64,000 nucleotides of DNA, from NCBI GenBank assembly GCA_022844345.1, contig JALHLU010000004.1, positions 124,001 to 188,000 on the forward strand, in the 5' to 3' direction. The stretch's first letter is position 1, and every line of letters starts with the position of its first letter. This DNA comes from Hyphomonadaceae bacterium. Lineage in GTDB: Bacteria; Pseudomonadota; Alphaproteobacteria; Caulobacterales; Hyphomonadaceae. Below are positions 35,096 through 45,340 of the stretch, in pieces. A program made the translations under genes and the position numbers. The notes under the pieces were generated by a model that did not search any database, was not told the DNA's origin, and was given only the letters and a program-made list of their open reading frames with translations.

Positions 35096-36745
35096 ATGAC
35101 GCGACTGACCCGCCGGATTGTCCTCGCGTCACTTCCCGGGCTGGGCCTCGCCACCGGATGCACAGGCGCACCCATGGCCCCGGCTTCGACCCTGTCCCCG
35201 CTTTTTCGCAAGGAGGATGAGATATCGCCCGCCGGGCTCGACTGGGCGCATCTCAAATGGCGGCGCGGGATCGAGAACCAGCGGCGGGCGGACAATGGCG
35301 ACGGCACATTCCTCAATCCGATCCTCTCGGGCGATCACCCCGACCCGACCATCCTCAGGGATGGCGATCGCTGGCTGATGACATTCTCGTCGTTCGAATC
35401 CTATCCGGGCCTGGTGATCTGGGAGAGCCGGGACCTGGTGAACTGGACCCCGCTTGTCGCGGCGCTGAAAACGAATGTCGGCTCGGTGTGGGCGCCGGAG
35501 CTGACGCAGCACAACGGACGATACTTACTCTACATTCCGGCACGCTTTCCGGAGAAGCGTTCCATCTATGTGATCCACGCGGAGCGGCCGGAGGGGCCGT
35601 GGAGCGAGCCGATAGATCTCAACCTGCCGCGCCATATCGATCCCGGCCATGCGGTGGGCGAGGATGGTTCGCGCTGGCTGTTCCTGTCGGGCGGCGATCG
35701 CATCCGGCTGAGTGACGATGGCCTGTCGACCATTGGCGAGGTCGAGCACGTCTATGATCCGTGGCGCTATCCGGATGAGTGGGTGGTGGAGGGCTTTGCG
35801 CCGGAGGGACCGAAAATCCTGCGCCGGGGAGAGTGGTTCTATCTGATCACTGCGGTGGGCGGCACGGCGGGACCGCCGACGGGACACATGGTGATCGTTG
35901 CGCGCTCGCGCTCGATCCATGGGCCGTGGGAGCATGACCCGGAAAACCCCATCGTGCGGACGTGGTCGTCGCGCGAGAAGTGGTGGTCGCGTGGACATGC
36001 GACGCTGTTTGAAGGGCCGGGCGGCGACTGGTGGATGGTCTATCACGGCTATGAAAACGGGTTCTGGACGCTGGGGCGGCAGTGCCTGCTCGATCCGGTG
36101 GAGTGGACGAAAGAGGGGTGGTTCCGGCCGACGGGCGGCGATCTGTCGAAGCCGCTCAAGAAGCCGGTGAACATTGCGGGCGCTGAGCATGGCATGGCGC
36201 TGTCGGATGATTTCTCGACGGATCGCATGGGCGTGCACTGGGCGTTTCATGCCCCGGGGCCGAACGAGAATGCGCGGGTGTCTCGTGATGGCGATGGGCT
36301 GGTGCTGAAGGCGTCGGGCGCGTCACCGACCGATAGCCGGCCGCTGACATTCATCTGCGGCGATCTTGGCTATGAGGTGGAGGCCGACATCGAGCTTGAG
36401 GGGGATGCAGAGGCGGGGCTGCTGCTGTTCTATTCGCCGAAGCTGTATTGCGGGCTTGGGTTTTCAGAGCGCGGACTCGTGATGCATCGCGTGGGCACGC
36501 AGCGGCGCGGAGCGGCGCCGGCGGACTTCGGGCGGCGGATGCAGATCAGGGTGCAGAACGACCGGCATATCGTGACGTGCTGGACGCGCACGCCAGGCAA
36601 GGCGTGGACGCAGTATGGCGTGCGGTTCGAGACGTCGGGCTACAACCATAACACGGCTTGGGATTTTCTGAGCTTGCGGCCGGCGGTTTATTGCGCGGGG
36701 AGCGGGGCGGCGCGGGTGCGCGGTGTGAGTTACCGGGCGCTGTGA
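35096..36745 (+). CDS. GH43-like glycosidase lipoprotein
   Basis: Length 549 residues. The N-terminus 'MTRLTRRIVLASLPGLGLATGC' combines a twin-arginine-like start with a lipobox (LATGC). The five-bladed GH43 fold follows: 'DHPDPTILRDGDRW' with the base Asp, 'IDPGHAVGEDG' with the second Asp, and 'EGFAPEGPKILRRGEWFYL' with the acid Glu. A C-terminal lectin-like domain of about 190 residues (from 'LSDDFSTDRMGVHWAFH') is as in beta-xylosidase/arabinosidase relatives. Arabinan or xylan side chains are plausible targets. It is under the operator that also faces the LacI gene. Confidence 0.85.
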   Translation: MTRLTRRIVLASLPGLGLATGCTGAPMAPASTLSPLFRKEDEISPAGLDWAHLKWRRGIENQRRADNGDGTFLNPILSGDHPDPTILRDGDRWLMTFSSFESYPGLVIWESRDLVNWTPLVAALKTNVGSVWAPELTQHNGRYLLYIPARFPEKRSIYVIHAERPEGPWSEPIDLNLPRHIDPGHAVGEDGSRWLFLSGGDRIRLSDDGLSTIGEVEHVYDPWRYPDEWVVEGFAPEGPKILRRGEWFYLITAVGGTAGPPTGHMVIVARSRSIHGPWEHDPENPIVRTWSSREKWWSRGHATLFEGPGGDWWMVYHGYENGFWTLGRQCLLDPVEWTKEGWFRPTGGDLSKPLKKPVNIAGAEHGMALSDDFSTDRMGVHWAFHAPGPNENARVSRDGDGLVLKASGASPTDSRPLTFICGDLGYEVEADIELEGDAEAGLLLFYSPKLYCGLGFSERGLVMHRVGTQRRGAAPADFGRRMQIRVQNDRHIVTCWTRTPGKAWTQYGVRFETSGYNHNTAWDFLSLRPAVYCAGSGAARVRGVSYRAL

Positions 36746-36808
36746 GGTGGTCTCTCGGCGAGTGGAGTTTGTTGAGCAAAGAGCGCCGGGCAGGCGGCCG
36801 GCGGTCCG

Positions 36809-37054
36809 CTATTCGGCGGCCGTCTCGATATAAGGCTCGACCTTGCCCTTGAGCATCAGGGTCACCGGATTGCCCTTGCGGTCGAGCGCTGCGCCGGCGA
36901 CGACGCGGACCCAGCCTTCGCTGATGCAGTATTCCCAGACGTTGGTTTTTTCCACGCCGTTGAAGCGGATGCCGATGCCGCGCTCGAGCAGCTCCTTGTT
37001 GTGGAAGGCGCTCTTCGGGTCCTGGCTCAGGCGGTCGGGAAGGGTGTCAGTCAT
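36809..37054 (-). CDS. DUF3297 family protein
   Basis: ATG 37054 gives 81 residues; the frame's upstream extension is not protein-like. 'DRLSQDPKSAFHNKELLERGIGIRFNGVEKTNVWEYCISEGWVRV' (in parts) and 'MLKGKVEPY' match the DUF3297 family of small proteins found in proteobacteria. No function is known. No signal peptide or membrane segment. It lies downstream of cysQ, 53 bases away, on the same strand. Confidence 0.85.
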   Translation of the reverse strand: MTDTLPDRLSQDPKSAFHNKELLERGIGIRFNGVEKTNVWEYCISEGWVRVVAGAALDRKGNPVTLMLKGKVEPYIETAAE

Positions 37055-37107
37055 CGGTGAGGCTCGCGTTTGGACTGCCGGTCTGTGCCCCAGCTTGAGG
37101 GCAACGT

Positions 37108-37926
37108 CTATACCGGCTCGCGGCCCCAGGCGATGAAGGGGCCATTGCGGAAGCCCTCGGGGGCTTTGCCGTACACGAAGGGCGACCCGTCGGGCCCGAT
37201 CACGGTTCCGCCGGCGCCGGCCAGAACGGCGTGGCCGGCCGCTGTGTCCCACTCCATGGTGGGGCCCCAGCGCGGATAGACGTCGGCCTTGCCCGCCGCC
37301 ACCCAGCAGAATTTGAGCGAGGAACCGATGGCGGTCTGGCCGGCAATTTTCCGCGCGGCGAGGAAGGCCCTGGTGTGGTCATCCAGGTGTGAGGCCGAGG
37401 TGATTGCGGTGAGGCCTTCGGCCGGATAGGCGCGCGTGACCAGCGTGCGGCCCGGGGTCATCGCCATGCCCGGCTCAAAACCATCGAGCAACTCCGCCGT
37501 CGCGCCGCCGACATACATCTCGCGCCGGGCAGGGGCGAAGACTGCTCCGGCGATTGGCGCGCCGCCACAGATGAGCGCGATGTTAACGGTGAAGTCGCCC
37601 TTGCGCTGGATGAACTCCTTCGTGCCATCGACTGGGTCGACCAGGATGAAAGCGTCCCAAATCCGGTCGCCGACCCCTTCGCGGGAAGCCTTTTCCTCGG
37701 CGAGCACCGGAACGCCCGGCAGCTCCCGCTCGAGGCGTGCGAGGATCACTTCTTCGGCGCGTTCATCCGCATCGGAGACGGGGCTGTAATCGGCCTTGGT
37801 GCGGGTCTCGAAGTCGCTTTCGTAAACTTCCATTACGCGAACACCGGCATCGGAGGCGATCGCGCCGAACAGGCGAGCGAGCCGGTCGCGCTCGGAAGGG
37901 CCGGGTGTGGGGAGGGTTAAACTCAT
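37108..37926 (-). CDS. cysQ: 3'(2'),5'-bisphosphate nucleotidase
   Basis: ATG 37926 has AAAGGCG upstream; 272 residues. Inositol-monophosphatase-family motifs are present: 'SDADERAEEVI', 'VLAEEKAS', 'FILVDPVDGTKEF' (metal and phosphate site) and 'MEWDTAAGHAVL'. 'FTVNIALI' is typical of CysQ. It removes the 3'-phosphate from adenosine 3',5'-bisphosphate, clearing an inhibitor of sulfate assimilation. The divergent galE start is 122 bases away, so both promoters lie in that gap. Confidence 0.9.
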   Translation of the reverse strand: MSLTLPTPGPSERDRLARLFGAIASDAGVRVMEVYESDFETRTKADYSPVSDADERAEEVILARLERELPGVPVLAEEKASREGVGDRIWDAFILVDPVDGTKEFIQRKGDFTVNIALICGGAPIAGAVFAPARREMYVGGATAELLDGFEPGMAMTPGRTLVTRAYPAEGLTAITSASHLDDHTRAFLAARKIAGQTAIGSSLKFCWVAAGKADVYPRWGPTMEWDTAAGHAVLAGAGGTVIGPDGSPFVYGKAPEGFRNGPFIAWGREPV

Positions 37927-38048
37927 GTCGCCTTTACCGAAAAAGCTGCTGGAGCCATCGCGGTCCCGGCGGTGCATGTCAACCATCGTGCATGCGGGGG
38001 CTGGGCAGCACATGTCTTGCATGTCATGCCCCTGCAGCGAGGCGATCA

Positions 38049-39053
38049 ATGACGCTGAAACGTATCCTGATCTGTGGCGGGGCCGGCTATATCGGTTCGC
38101 ACGCGGCCAAGGCCCTGCGCCTGGCCGGGCGGGAGCCGATCGTGTTCGACGACCTGACGTCGGGCCATGAGCACGCTGTTCGCTGGGGGCCGCTGGTGAA
38201 GGGCGATGTGCGGAACGCTGAGGCCCTGCGCGCCGCGATCCGCGAGCACAAGCCCGACGCAGTCATGCAGTTTGCCGCTCGCATCGAGGTGGGCGAGGGG
38301 GAGAAGAATCCGGCGCATTTCTACGACAACAACGTCGCTGGAACGTTGAACCTTGTGCGGACCATGCTGGAAGAGGGCGTGAAAAATCTCGTCTTCTCGT
38401 CCACCTGCGCGATCTATGGCGATCCCGAGCGCCTGCCGCTGACCGAGGATCTGGCGAAGCGTCCCGTGTCGACCTATGGCCGCTCCAAGCTGATGACCGA
38501 GCAGATGCTGGAAGACATCGGCCGCGCCCACGGTCTCAACTTCGCAGCGCTGCGCTATTTCAACGCCGCCGGCGCCGATCCGGACGGCGAAATTGGTGAA
38601 GAGCATGATCCGGAATCGCACCTGATCCCGAATGCGCTGAAGGCGGCTGTTGGGCTTGGTGGGCCGATGAAACTGTTCGGCAAGGATTATCCGACGGCGG
38701 ACGGCACCTGTATCCGCGATTTCATCCATGTGACGGACCTGGCCGAGGCGCACATTCTCGCCGCCGACAAGATTGCTTCAGGCAATACAAGCCTCCAGCT
38801 CAATCTCGGTTCGGGCAATGCGTGCACCGTGCTGGAGGTGCTGAATGCGGTCGAGCGCGCGACGGGCCGCAAGGTTCCCGTTGATATCTCGCCGCGCCGC
38901 GCAGGCGACGCTATCGCGCTTTATGCGGATACCACGAAAGTTCGCGCCGAACTGGGATGGACGCCGAAGCTTTCGGATATCGACACGGTCGTTTCGACGG
39001 CGTGGGCCTTCCATCGCCGCGCCTGGGGCCTGGCGGACCGGGCTGCAGAGTAG
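38049..39053 (+). CDS. galE: UDP-glucose 4-epimerase
   Basis: ATG 38049 follows GAGG; 334 residues. Extended short-chain dehydrogenase: NAD loop 'GGAGYIGSH', 'FDDLTSGH', 'FSSTCAIYG', catalytic 'YGRSK' and 'RYFNAAGADPDGEIGE', then 'GTCIRDFIHVTDLAEAH'. These are the GalE hallmarks. It interconverts UDP-glucose and UDP-galactose for envelope polysaccharide and galactose use. It has no operon partner on its strand except perhaps the CHAP protein 59 bases downstream. Confidence 0.93.
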   Translation: MTLKRILICGGAGYIGSHAAKALRLAGREPIVFDDLTSGHEHAVRWGPLVKGDVRNAEALRAAIREHKPDAVMQFAARIEVGEGEKNPAHFYDNNVAGTLNLVRTMLEEGVKNLVFSSTCAIYGDPERLPLTEDLAKRPVSTYGRSKLMTEQMLEDIGRAHGLNFAALRYFNAAGADPDGEIGEEHDPESHLIPNALKAAVGLGGPMKLFGKDYPTADGTCIRDFIHVTDLAEAHILAADKIASGNTSLQLNLGSGNACTVLEVLNAVERATGRKVPVDISPRRAGDAIALYADTTKVRAELGWTPKLSDIDTVVSTAWAFHRRAWGLADRAAE

Positions 39054-39112
39054 GTAGTCTTTAAGGCGCCGTTCATCGGGCGCTCATCTATTTTCTGGCA
39101 ATATACGGGACC

Positions 39113-39760
39113 ATGCTGGCTGGAATGCAGGACAAGTGGTTGCGCTCTGCAGTTGCGGTGTTCGCCGTAACTGCGGCTGCTGCGTGTTCCAGCTCCCGCC
39201 CTGCGCCGATCACCTATGCAAATTCGTCCGTCAGTTCCCCCATCCCTCCGCTGGGGCAGCACAAGGCGGCGCGCCCTTCGATCGCGACGCCGCTTGATCC
39301 CGCAAGCCTGCCTTATGATCCTTCCCGTCCGCCCGTGATCCTGGCGGATGCTCCGATTTCGGAATGCGTGCCGTTTGCGCGGAAGGTGTCTGGCGTGCAG
39401 ATCTGGGGGGACGCCGTTACGTGGTGGGGGCAGGCGGAAGGGCGCTATGTGCGCTCATCGCATCCGGCTGAAGGCTCGGTCTTCGTGATGCGGGGCTACA
39501 ATGACGAGCGGCGCGGCCATGTCGCCGTCGTATCCGCCATCCTGTCGGAGCGGTTGATCCACGTCGACCATGCCAACTGGCTGAGCCAGGGCGAGACCAG
39601 CCTCAATGTTCCGGTGATCGACGTGTCGGCCAACAATGACTGGTCGGAGGTCCGCGTGTGGCACATCCCCGGCAATCACTGGGGTGGGCGGGTCTATACC
39701 ACGCAGGGTTTCATCCACCCGTTCAGACTAGATGGCGCAGCCGGCCTGATCAGCGGTTGA
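39113..39760 (+). CDS. CHAP domain amidase/endopeptidase, exported
   Basis: ATG 39113 (or 39125) gives about 215 residues. The N-terminal signal 'AVAVFAVTAAAAC' ends in a lipobox-like Cys. A CHAP domain follows with catalytic Cys in 'SECVPFAR', His in 'RRGHVAVVS' and Asn in 'VDHANW'. Such enzymes cut peptide stems or cross-bridges of peptidoglycan. The tail 'GGRVYTTQGFIHP' is conserved in alphaproteobacterial relatives. Location is probably the periplasm, tethered to a membrane. Confidence 0.82.
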   Translation: MLAGMQDKWLRSAVAVFAVTAAAACSSSRPAPITYANSSVSSPIPPLGQHKAARPSIATPLDPASLPYDPSRPPVILADAPISECVPFARKVSGVQIWGDAVTWWGQAEGRYVRSSHPAEGSVFVMRGYNDERRGHVAVVSAILSERLIHVDHANWLSQGETSLNVPVIDVSANNDWSEVRVWHIPGNHWGGRVYTTQGFIHPFRLDGAAGLISG

Positions 39761-40319
39761 AGCCGCGCCAGAGTTCGGTGCGGCGCGATTTCCAATCTTC
39801 TGCCGACTGCCCCCAGATATCGACGGGATCGTTGTGATAGGGCGGCGGCATCTGCCCCGGCCCGCGGTTCACCGATCCAAGGCGTTGCGCCAGCTTCTGT
39901 GACGGGATGTTGTCGGGGTGGATCGAGTGGATGATGTCGGTCCAGCCGAGCACATCGACCGCAAAGTCCATCGCGGCGAGCGCGCCTTCAAGGGCGTAGC
40001 CTTTGCCCTGCGCCTCGCGGATCACACCCCAGCCGACTTCGTTGCCGGGCCAGCCATGCGGCGCCCAGGGGCCAAGGCGGCCGATCCAGCGCCCGCTCGA
40101 TTTCTCGAAGACGGAAAACATGGCGAAGCCTTCTGCATGCCAGGCGCCGATGATGCTGCAGATGGAGCGCCACACGACAGACGGCGGCTGCGCCTTGCCG
40201 ATGTACCGGGCGGACTCCTCGTCCGCCATATAGGCGCACCAGGGTTCGAACTCGTCGAGTGTCGGAACGCGGAGTATCAGGCGCGGCGTTTCGATGACCA
40301 TATCGAGACGGGATACCAT
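39750..40319 (-). CDS. GNAT family N-acetyltransferase (RimJ/RimL-like)
   Basis: ATG 40319 has AGGAG eight bases upstream; 189 residues. The frame goes on to 40895 only by running antisense through the next gene and is not protein-like there. 'IETPRLILRVPTLDEFEPWCAYM', 'VGWGVIREAQGKGYALEGALAAMDFA' (acetyl-CoA loop) and 'IHPDNIPSQKLAQRLG' identify the family. The stop overlaps the end of the CHAP gene by a few bases. Substrate unknown. Confidence 0.88.
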   Translation of the reverse strand: MVSRLDMVIETPRLILRVPTLDEFEPWCAYMADEESARYIGKAQPPSVVWRSICSIIGAWHAEGFAMFSVFEKSSGRWIGRLGPWAPHGWPGNEVGWGVIREAQGKGYALEGALAAMDFAVDVLGWTDIIHSIHPDNIPSQKLAQRLGSVNRGPGQMPPPYHNDPVDIWGQSAEDWKSRRTELWRGFNR

Positions 40320-40330
40320 AGGATATTCTC

Positions 40331-41242
40331 CTATCCTGAGTGGCGACCAAGGACGCCGGCTACGGAGCGTTTCAGACCTTCGTCCCATGCTGTCCACGAC
40401 AGGCACAGGAGATCGGTGGCAAGAGCGCCGGACATGCGCGCATTGAGCGGCCGCCTGGCCGGAGCATCGAAGGTTGCGGTCGGCACGGGGTCGACCGGTG
40501 CGAAGGGGCCGCCCTGGCGACGCGACTCGGCCATGATGGCGTCCGCCATGGCGGCGCGGCTGGTCGTCCATGGCGCAGCGAGATGAAGCAGGCGCGGCAT
40601 GTTGTGCTGGCCGCCGTGCATCTGTTGCGCGAGGCGGAGCAGCGCGTGCGCAATGTCGGGCGCGTAGGTGGGCGCGCCGATCTGGTCGGAGACGACTTTC
40701 AGCCGCGGCTGCGTGCGGGCAATACCGATCATCTTGGCGACGAAGCTGTCGGCGAACTCCGAATAGACCCAGCAGACGCGTGTGGTGATCGCGTCGGCGT
40801 TTGCCGCAGCTACGGCCTGCTCTCCCGCTAGCTTGGAGCGGCCATAGGCCGAGAGGGGATTGGGAGCGTCCGCTTCGGTGCAGGCGTGATCGCAAGAGCC
40901 ATCGAAAACCAGATCTGTCGACATGTGGATGAAGGGCAGGCTGAGCGTGTTGCAGATGCGGGCCAGCGCCAGCGGGCCGTCTGCGTTGACGCGCATGGCC
41001 TCGCCGGGCTCGCTCTCGGCCCGGTCCACGAGGTTGTAGGCGCCGGCATTGATCAACACGTCAGGCCTTGCCGCATCAATGAACCGCGCAAGGCTGGTTG
41101 CGTCCCGCAAGTCAGCTTCGGCGCGGTCCGCCTGCCGCAGGTCGATGGCCGGATTGCGCGCGCAAACGGCGGCAAGCGCCTGCGCGGTCTGGCCGTTGCG
41201 TCCGATGGTGGCGAGGCGGAGGACCATGCGCTCATGTCGCAT
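40331..41242 (-). CDS. rfbD: dTDP-4-dehydrorhamnose reductase
   Basis: Length 303 residues. NADPH loop 'GRNGQTAQAL' near the start, 'NAGAYNLVDRAESEPGEAMRVNADG', 'HMSTDLVFDGS', catalytic 'YGRSK' and 'LHLAAP' match RmlD. It makes dTDP-L-rhamnose for surface polysaccharides; rmlA, B and C are not in the window. ATG 41227 is a possible alternative start. The gene is 11 bases ahead of the GNAT gene and divergent from the FKBP gene. Confidence 0.87.
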   Translation of the reverse strand: MRHERMVLRLATIGRNGQTAQALAAVCARNPAIDLRQADRAEADLRDATSLARFIDAARPDVLINAGAYNLVDRAESEPGEAMRVNADGPLALARICNTLSLPFIHMSTDLVFDGSCDHACTEADAPNPLSAYGRSKLAGEQAVAAANADAITTRVCWVYSEFADSFVAKMIGIARTQPRLKVVSDQIGAPTYAPDIAHALLRLAQQMHGGQHNMPRLLHLAAPWTTSRAAMADAIMAESRRQGGPFAPVDPVPTATFDAPARRPLNARMSGALATDLLCLSWTAWDEGLKRSVAGVLGRHSG

Positions 41243-41327
41243 GGGTTGCCATACGGGCCAAGTGTTCGCGCCAATCGACAGGGACGCAGAACTTGCCTAG
41301 ATGACGCCGATATTTTGAGGAAACGGG

Positions 41328-42245
41328 ATGAAACACGCCTCTGTCATTATCGCTGCGCTCGCCCTGGCGGCCAGTGGTTGCGGATTGCCGATCGGTCCCA
41401 CGTCGGAAGGACCCGCGACCATGACCAACGCCGCCAATGCCAAAGCCTGGCAGGAACTCGTTCCGTGGAAATCCGATGCGCCGATCGTCAAGAAGACGGG
41501 CTCGGGCCTCGAATACATCGTGCTGAGCAGCGGGCCCGCCGAGGGCGAGACGCCGGTGCTGCGCTCGGAAGTGACCGTGCACTATGAGGGGCGCCTCAAC
41601 GCGGACAATGCAAAGTTCGACTCTTCGTTCGATCGCGGCGAGCCGACCAGCTTCCCGGTCGCCGGCGTCGTGCCCGGTTTCTCCGAGGCGCTGCAGCTGA
41701 TGAAGCCGGGCGACAATTGGCTGGTCTATATACCGTCGGCGCTTGGCTACGGCCCGCGTGGGTCGCGCGGCGCGATTCCGCCGAACGCTGATCTCGTTTT
41801 CGAGATCGAGATGAAGTCGTTCGTCACGCCGCCGCCGCCGCCGGAAAGCGATCGCGATGCGTGGGCGAAACACAGGCCGTGGAACTCGGCTGCAGAGGGC
41901 GTCAAGAAGACGGCGAGCGGGCTTGAATATGTCGTGCTCGCCAGCGGGCCGGCGGACGGCGCGGTGGTGCGCGCCGACCAGGATGCGGAGGTGTTCTACG
42001 AAGGCCGGCTTGCATCTGGCGGCGATGCGTTCGACTCAGCGTTCGAGCGTGGCGGCACGGAAGTGTTCCCGGTCGCGGCCGTGGTGCCGGGCTTCTCCGA
42101 AGCGCTGCAGCTGATGCGCCCGGGCGACCGCTTCCTCGTGCACATCCCGTCGGCGCTCGGCTACGGCGCACGCGGCACGCCGGGCGGCCCGATCCCGCCG
42201 AATGCAGATCTCATGTTCGAGATCTTGATGGTGCAGGCTTATTAG
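41328..42245 (+). CDS. Lipoprotein with two tandem FKBP-type prolyl isomerase domains
   Basis: ATG 41328 follows AGGAAACGGG; 305 residues. The signal 'MKHASVIIAALALAASGC' ends with a lipobox. Two FKBP domains of about 125 residues each follow, with parallel segments: 'GLEYIVLSSGPAEG' / 'GLEYVVLASGPADG', 'FDSSFDRG' / 'FDSAFERG', 'VVPGFSEALQLMKPGD' / 'VVPGFSEALQLMRPGD', 'SALGYG' in each and 'GAIPPNADLVFEIE' / 'GPIPPNADLMFEIL'. The catalytic pocket looks intact in both. It should isomerise prolines in periplasmic proteins. Confidence 0.9.
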   Translation: MKHASVIIAALALAASGCGLPIGPTSEGPATMTNAANAKAWQELVPWKSDAPIVKKTGSGLEYIVLSSGPAEGETPVLRSEVTVHYEGRLNADNAKFDSSFDRGEPTSFPVAGVVPGFSEALQLMKPGDNWLVYIPSALGYGPRGSRGAIPPNADLVFEIEMKSFVTPPPPPESDRDAWAKHRPWNSAAEGVKKTASGLEYVVLASGPADGAVVRADQDAEVFYEGRLASGGDAFDSAFERGGTEVFPVAAVVPGFSEALQLMRPGDRFLVHIPSALGYGARGTPGGPIPPNADLMFEILMVQAY

Positions 42246-42256
42246 GCCGCCGGCGA

Positions 42257-42634
42257 TCATCCAGGTTGCTTGCTGATCCAAGTTTCGATGGATCGCAGGA
42301 GCCTAGGCATATCGAGCTGAAGGGCGCGCCAGATCAGCGCGTGATCAAGGCCGTCCTCGTACCAGTGCGAGGCGAGGTCCCGGAACGCCTTGGGGCCGCT
42401 CCAGTTCGCGTTGGCGTCGACGTCGGTAAGCACATCGACTGGCACATCCTTCAGCGCCTCACCGAACCGGATGAGCAGGCGCTCGATTGCATACTGGCGT
42501 TCTTCATTGGCGAGATAGCTGGCCTCGTCGTCAGTGGAGATCAGAGCGATTGCGCGGCTGCCCACACGTAGCGCAGCCTTCAAGGCTCCAATCGCATTCC
42601 TGGATCGTCCGCCCGGCAAGGCGTCAGAAGACAC
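42257..42634 (-). CDS. HepT-like HEPN toxin
   Basis: GTG 42634 is chosen because it overlaps the nucleotidyltransferase stop by eleven bases; 125 residues. The HEPN motif R-x4-H-x-Y is exact in 'RDLASHWY', and the helical frame 'EERQYAIERLLIRFGEAL' is typical. HepT proteins are ribonucleases; MntA silences them by adding AMP units to the motif Tyr. The pair is complete here, with the toxin downstream as in other alphaproteobacteria. Confidence 0.88.
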   Translation of the reverse strand: MSSDALPGGRSRNAIGALKAALRVGSRAIALISTDDEASYLANEERQYAIERLLIRFGEALKDVPVDVLTDVDANANWSGPKAFRDLASHWYEDGLDHALIWRALQLDMPRLLRSIETWISKQPG

Positions 42635-42923
42635 GGACGATGTCCTTGCCGACACCGGCCCGGAATGCAGGCAGGCGCTGATAGCCGCCATAGTCGTGGA
42701 CATCGACCGGAGATTTCAACCGGCGCACCAGCATGTCTCGCACGAGCGCGAGATCGAAGATGGTGAACGACTCGTCGGCGGATTCCACGAGCAGGTCTAT
42801 GTCGCTGCCTGCACCGGCCTGATCGCGCGCAACAGAGCCGAACACGTAGAGACCGCGCACGCCAAGGTCTGCAAGCTGTTGCCTGCATTGCTCAAGGTTG
42901 GCGATGATCTCGTCGCGGCGCAT
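42624..42923 (-). CDS. MntA-like nucleotidyltransferase antitoxin
   Basis: ATG 42923 gives 99 residues (TTG 42941 would add six). The minimal nucleotidyltransferase motif 'FGSVARDQAGAGSDIDLLVE' holds the Gly-Ser and the Asp-x-Asp pair. Such proteins transfer AMP from ATP to the partner toxin. A third acidic residue is likely in 'SPVDVHDYGG'. It overlaps the HepT gene. Confidence 0.88.
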   Translation of the reverse strand: MRRDEIIANLEQCRQQLADLGVRGLYVFGSVARDQAGAGSDIDLLVESADESFTIFDLALVRDMLVRRLKSPVDVHDYGGYQRLPAFRAGVGKDIVRVF

Positions 42924-42986
42924 GCTTGGCTTATAGCACAATGGTCGCTGGGTTGCGAGCCGCCGCTATGTCTTCAGATGGTCAAT

Positions 42987-43015
42987 GCAAAACGCCGCCC
43001 CGTGAGGAGCGGCGT
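42987..43015 (-). terminator. Rho-independent terminator of mdh
   Basis: ACGCCGC (42992-42998) pairs with GCGGCGT (43009-43015), with partial pairing further in, and on the minus strand a short T-tract (GCAAAA on plus, 42987-42992) follows. It lies 25 bases after the mdh stop. Confidence 0.75.
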
Positions 43016-43040
43016 CCGTATTGCCAACTCGCAGTGAAGC

Positions 43041-44809
<1,769 letters not shown>

Positions 44810-44852
44810 TTTCTGTTGAAGCTGCACGCGGCGAAGCCGGCCGCGCGCCGGC

Positions 44853-45338
44853 TCATTCGACCTGATCGATGCGCAGGCCGAAACCGCACACTAGTGTCGC
44901 GCAGCTGATCATGCGGATTTCGATGGTCACTGGGCGCGCGATGCCTTTCGGCTTGTCGATAGGAGAGCGGTGCACCGAGGCCTGAATGTTGAGGACGGGG
45001 GCGTTGTCGGGGGCATCGTCGACATCGATCTCCGTACCGTCCGCATCGTAGGCGATCAGGTCGACATTGCCGGCATCATCGTCGGCGACGGCGTGGACGT
45101 AGTATTCGACCGTCGCATCGGCGGGAAGCGGCATGGTCAGGGACTTGCCGCTGGCCAGCTCGCCGTAAAGCGTCTCGCCAAGCTGCTCGTGCATGGCGAG
45201 GAGCTTGAGCAATTGATCGATTGCCTTGCGTGAGTCATCCGTCAGGGGCCCTGCCGCGGCCGGAGCGGCGAGCGGCAGGGCAAGCGCGGCTGACAGTGTC
45301 GTTGCAGCGAGGACGCCGGGGCCGAAACGCCTTCCCAT
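44853..45338 (-). CDS. Small acidic secreted protein B (paralogue pair)
   Basis: Length 161 residues with a signal peptide ending at 'APAAAG'. The mature part has a helical start ('AIDQLLKLLAMHEQLGETLYG'), then strands rich in Asp ('AVADDDAGNVDLIAYDADGTEIDVDDAPDN') and the ending 'ISCATLVCGFGLRI' with two Cys four apart. The neighbour upstream has the same plan and the same Cys-x3-Cys ending ('CYTDVCVYGIGLYK'). It starts two bases after that gene's stop. The beta-sandwich character and Asp-rich loops suggest calcium binding, which is speculative. Family not recognised. Confidence 0.65.
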   Translation of the reverse strand: MGRRFGPGVLAATTLSAALALPLAAPAAAGPLTDDSRKAIDQLLKLLAMHEQLGETLYGELASGKSLTMPLPADATVEYYVHAVADDDAGNVDLIAYDADGTEIDVDDAPDNAPVLNIQASVHRSPIDKPKGIARPVTIEIRMISCATLVCGFGLRIDQVE

Positions 45339-45340
45339 GT

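Noticed and set aside
40320-40895. Upstream extension of the GNAT frame at 39750
   Set aside because: It runs antisense through rfbD, is Arg-rich and has no family character; ATG 40319 has a good ribosome site.
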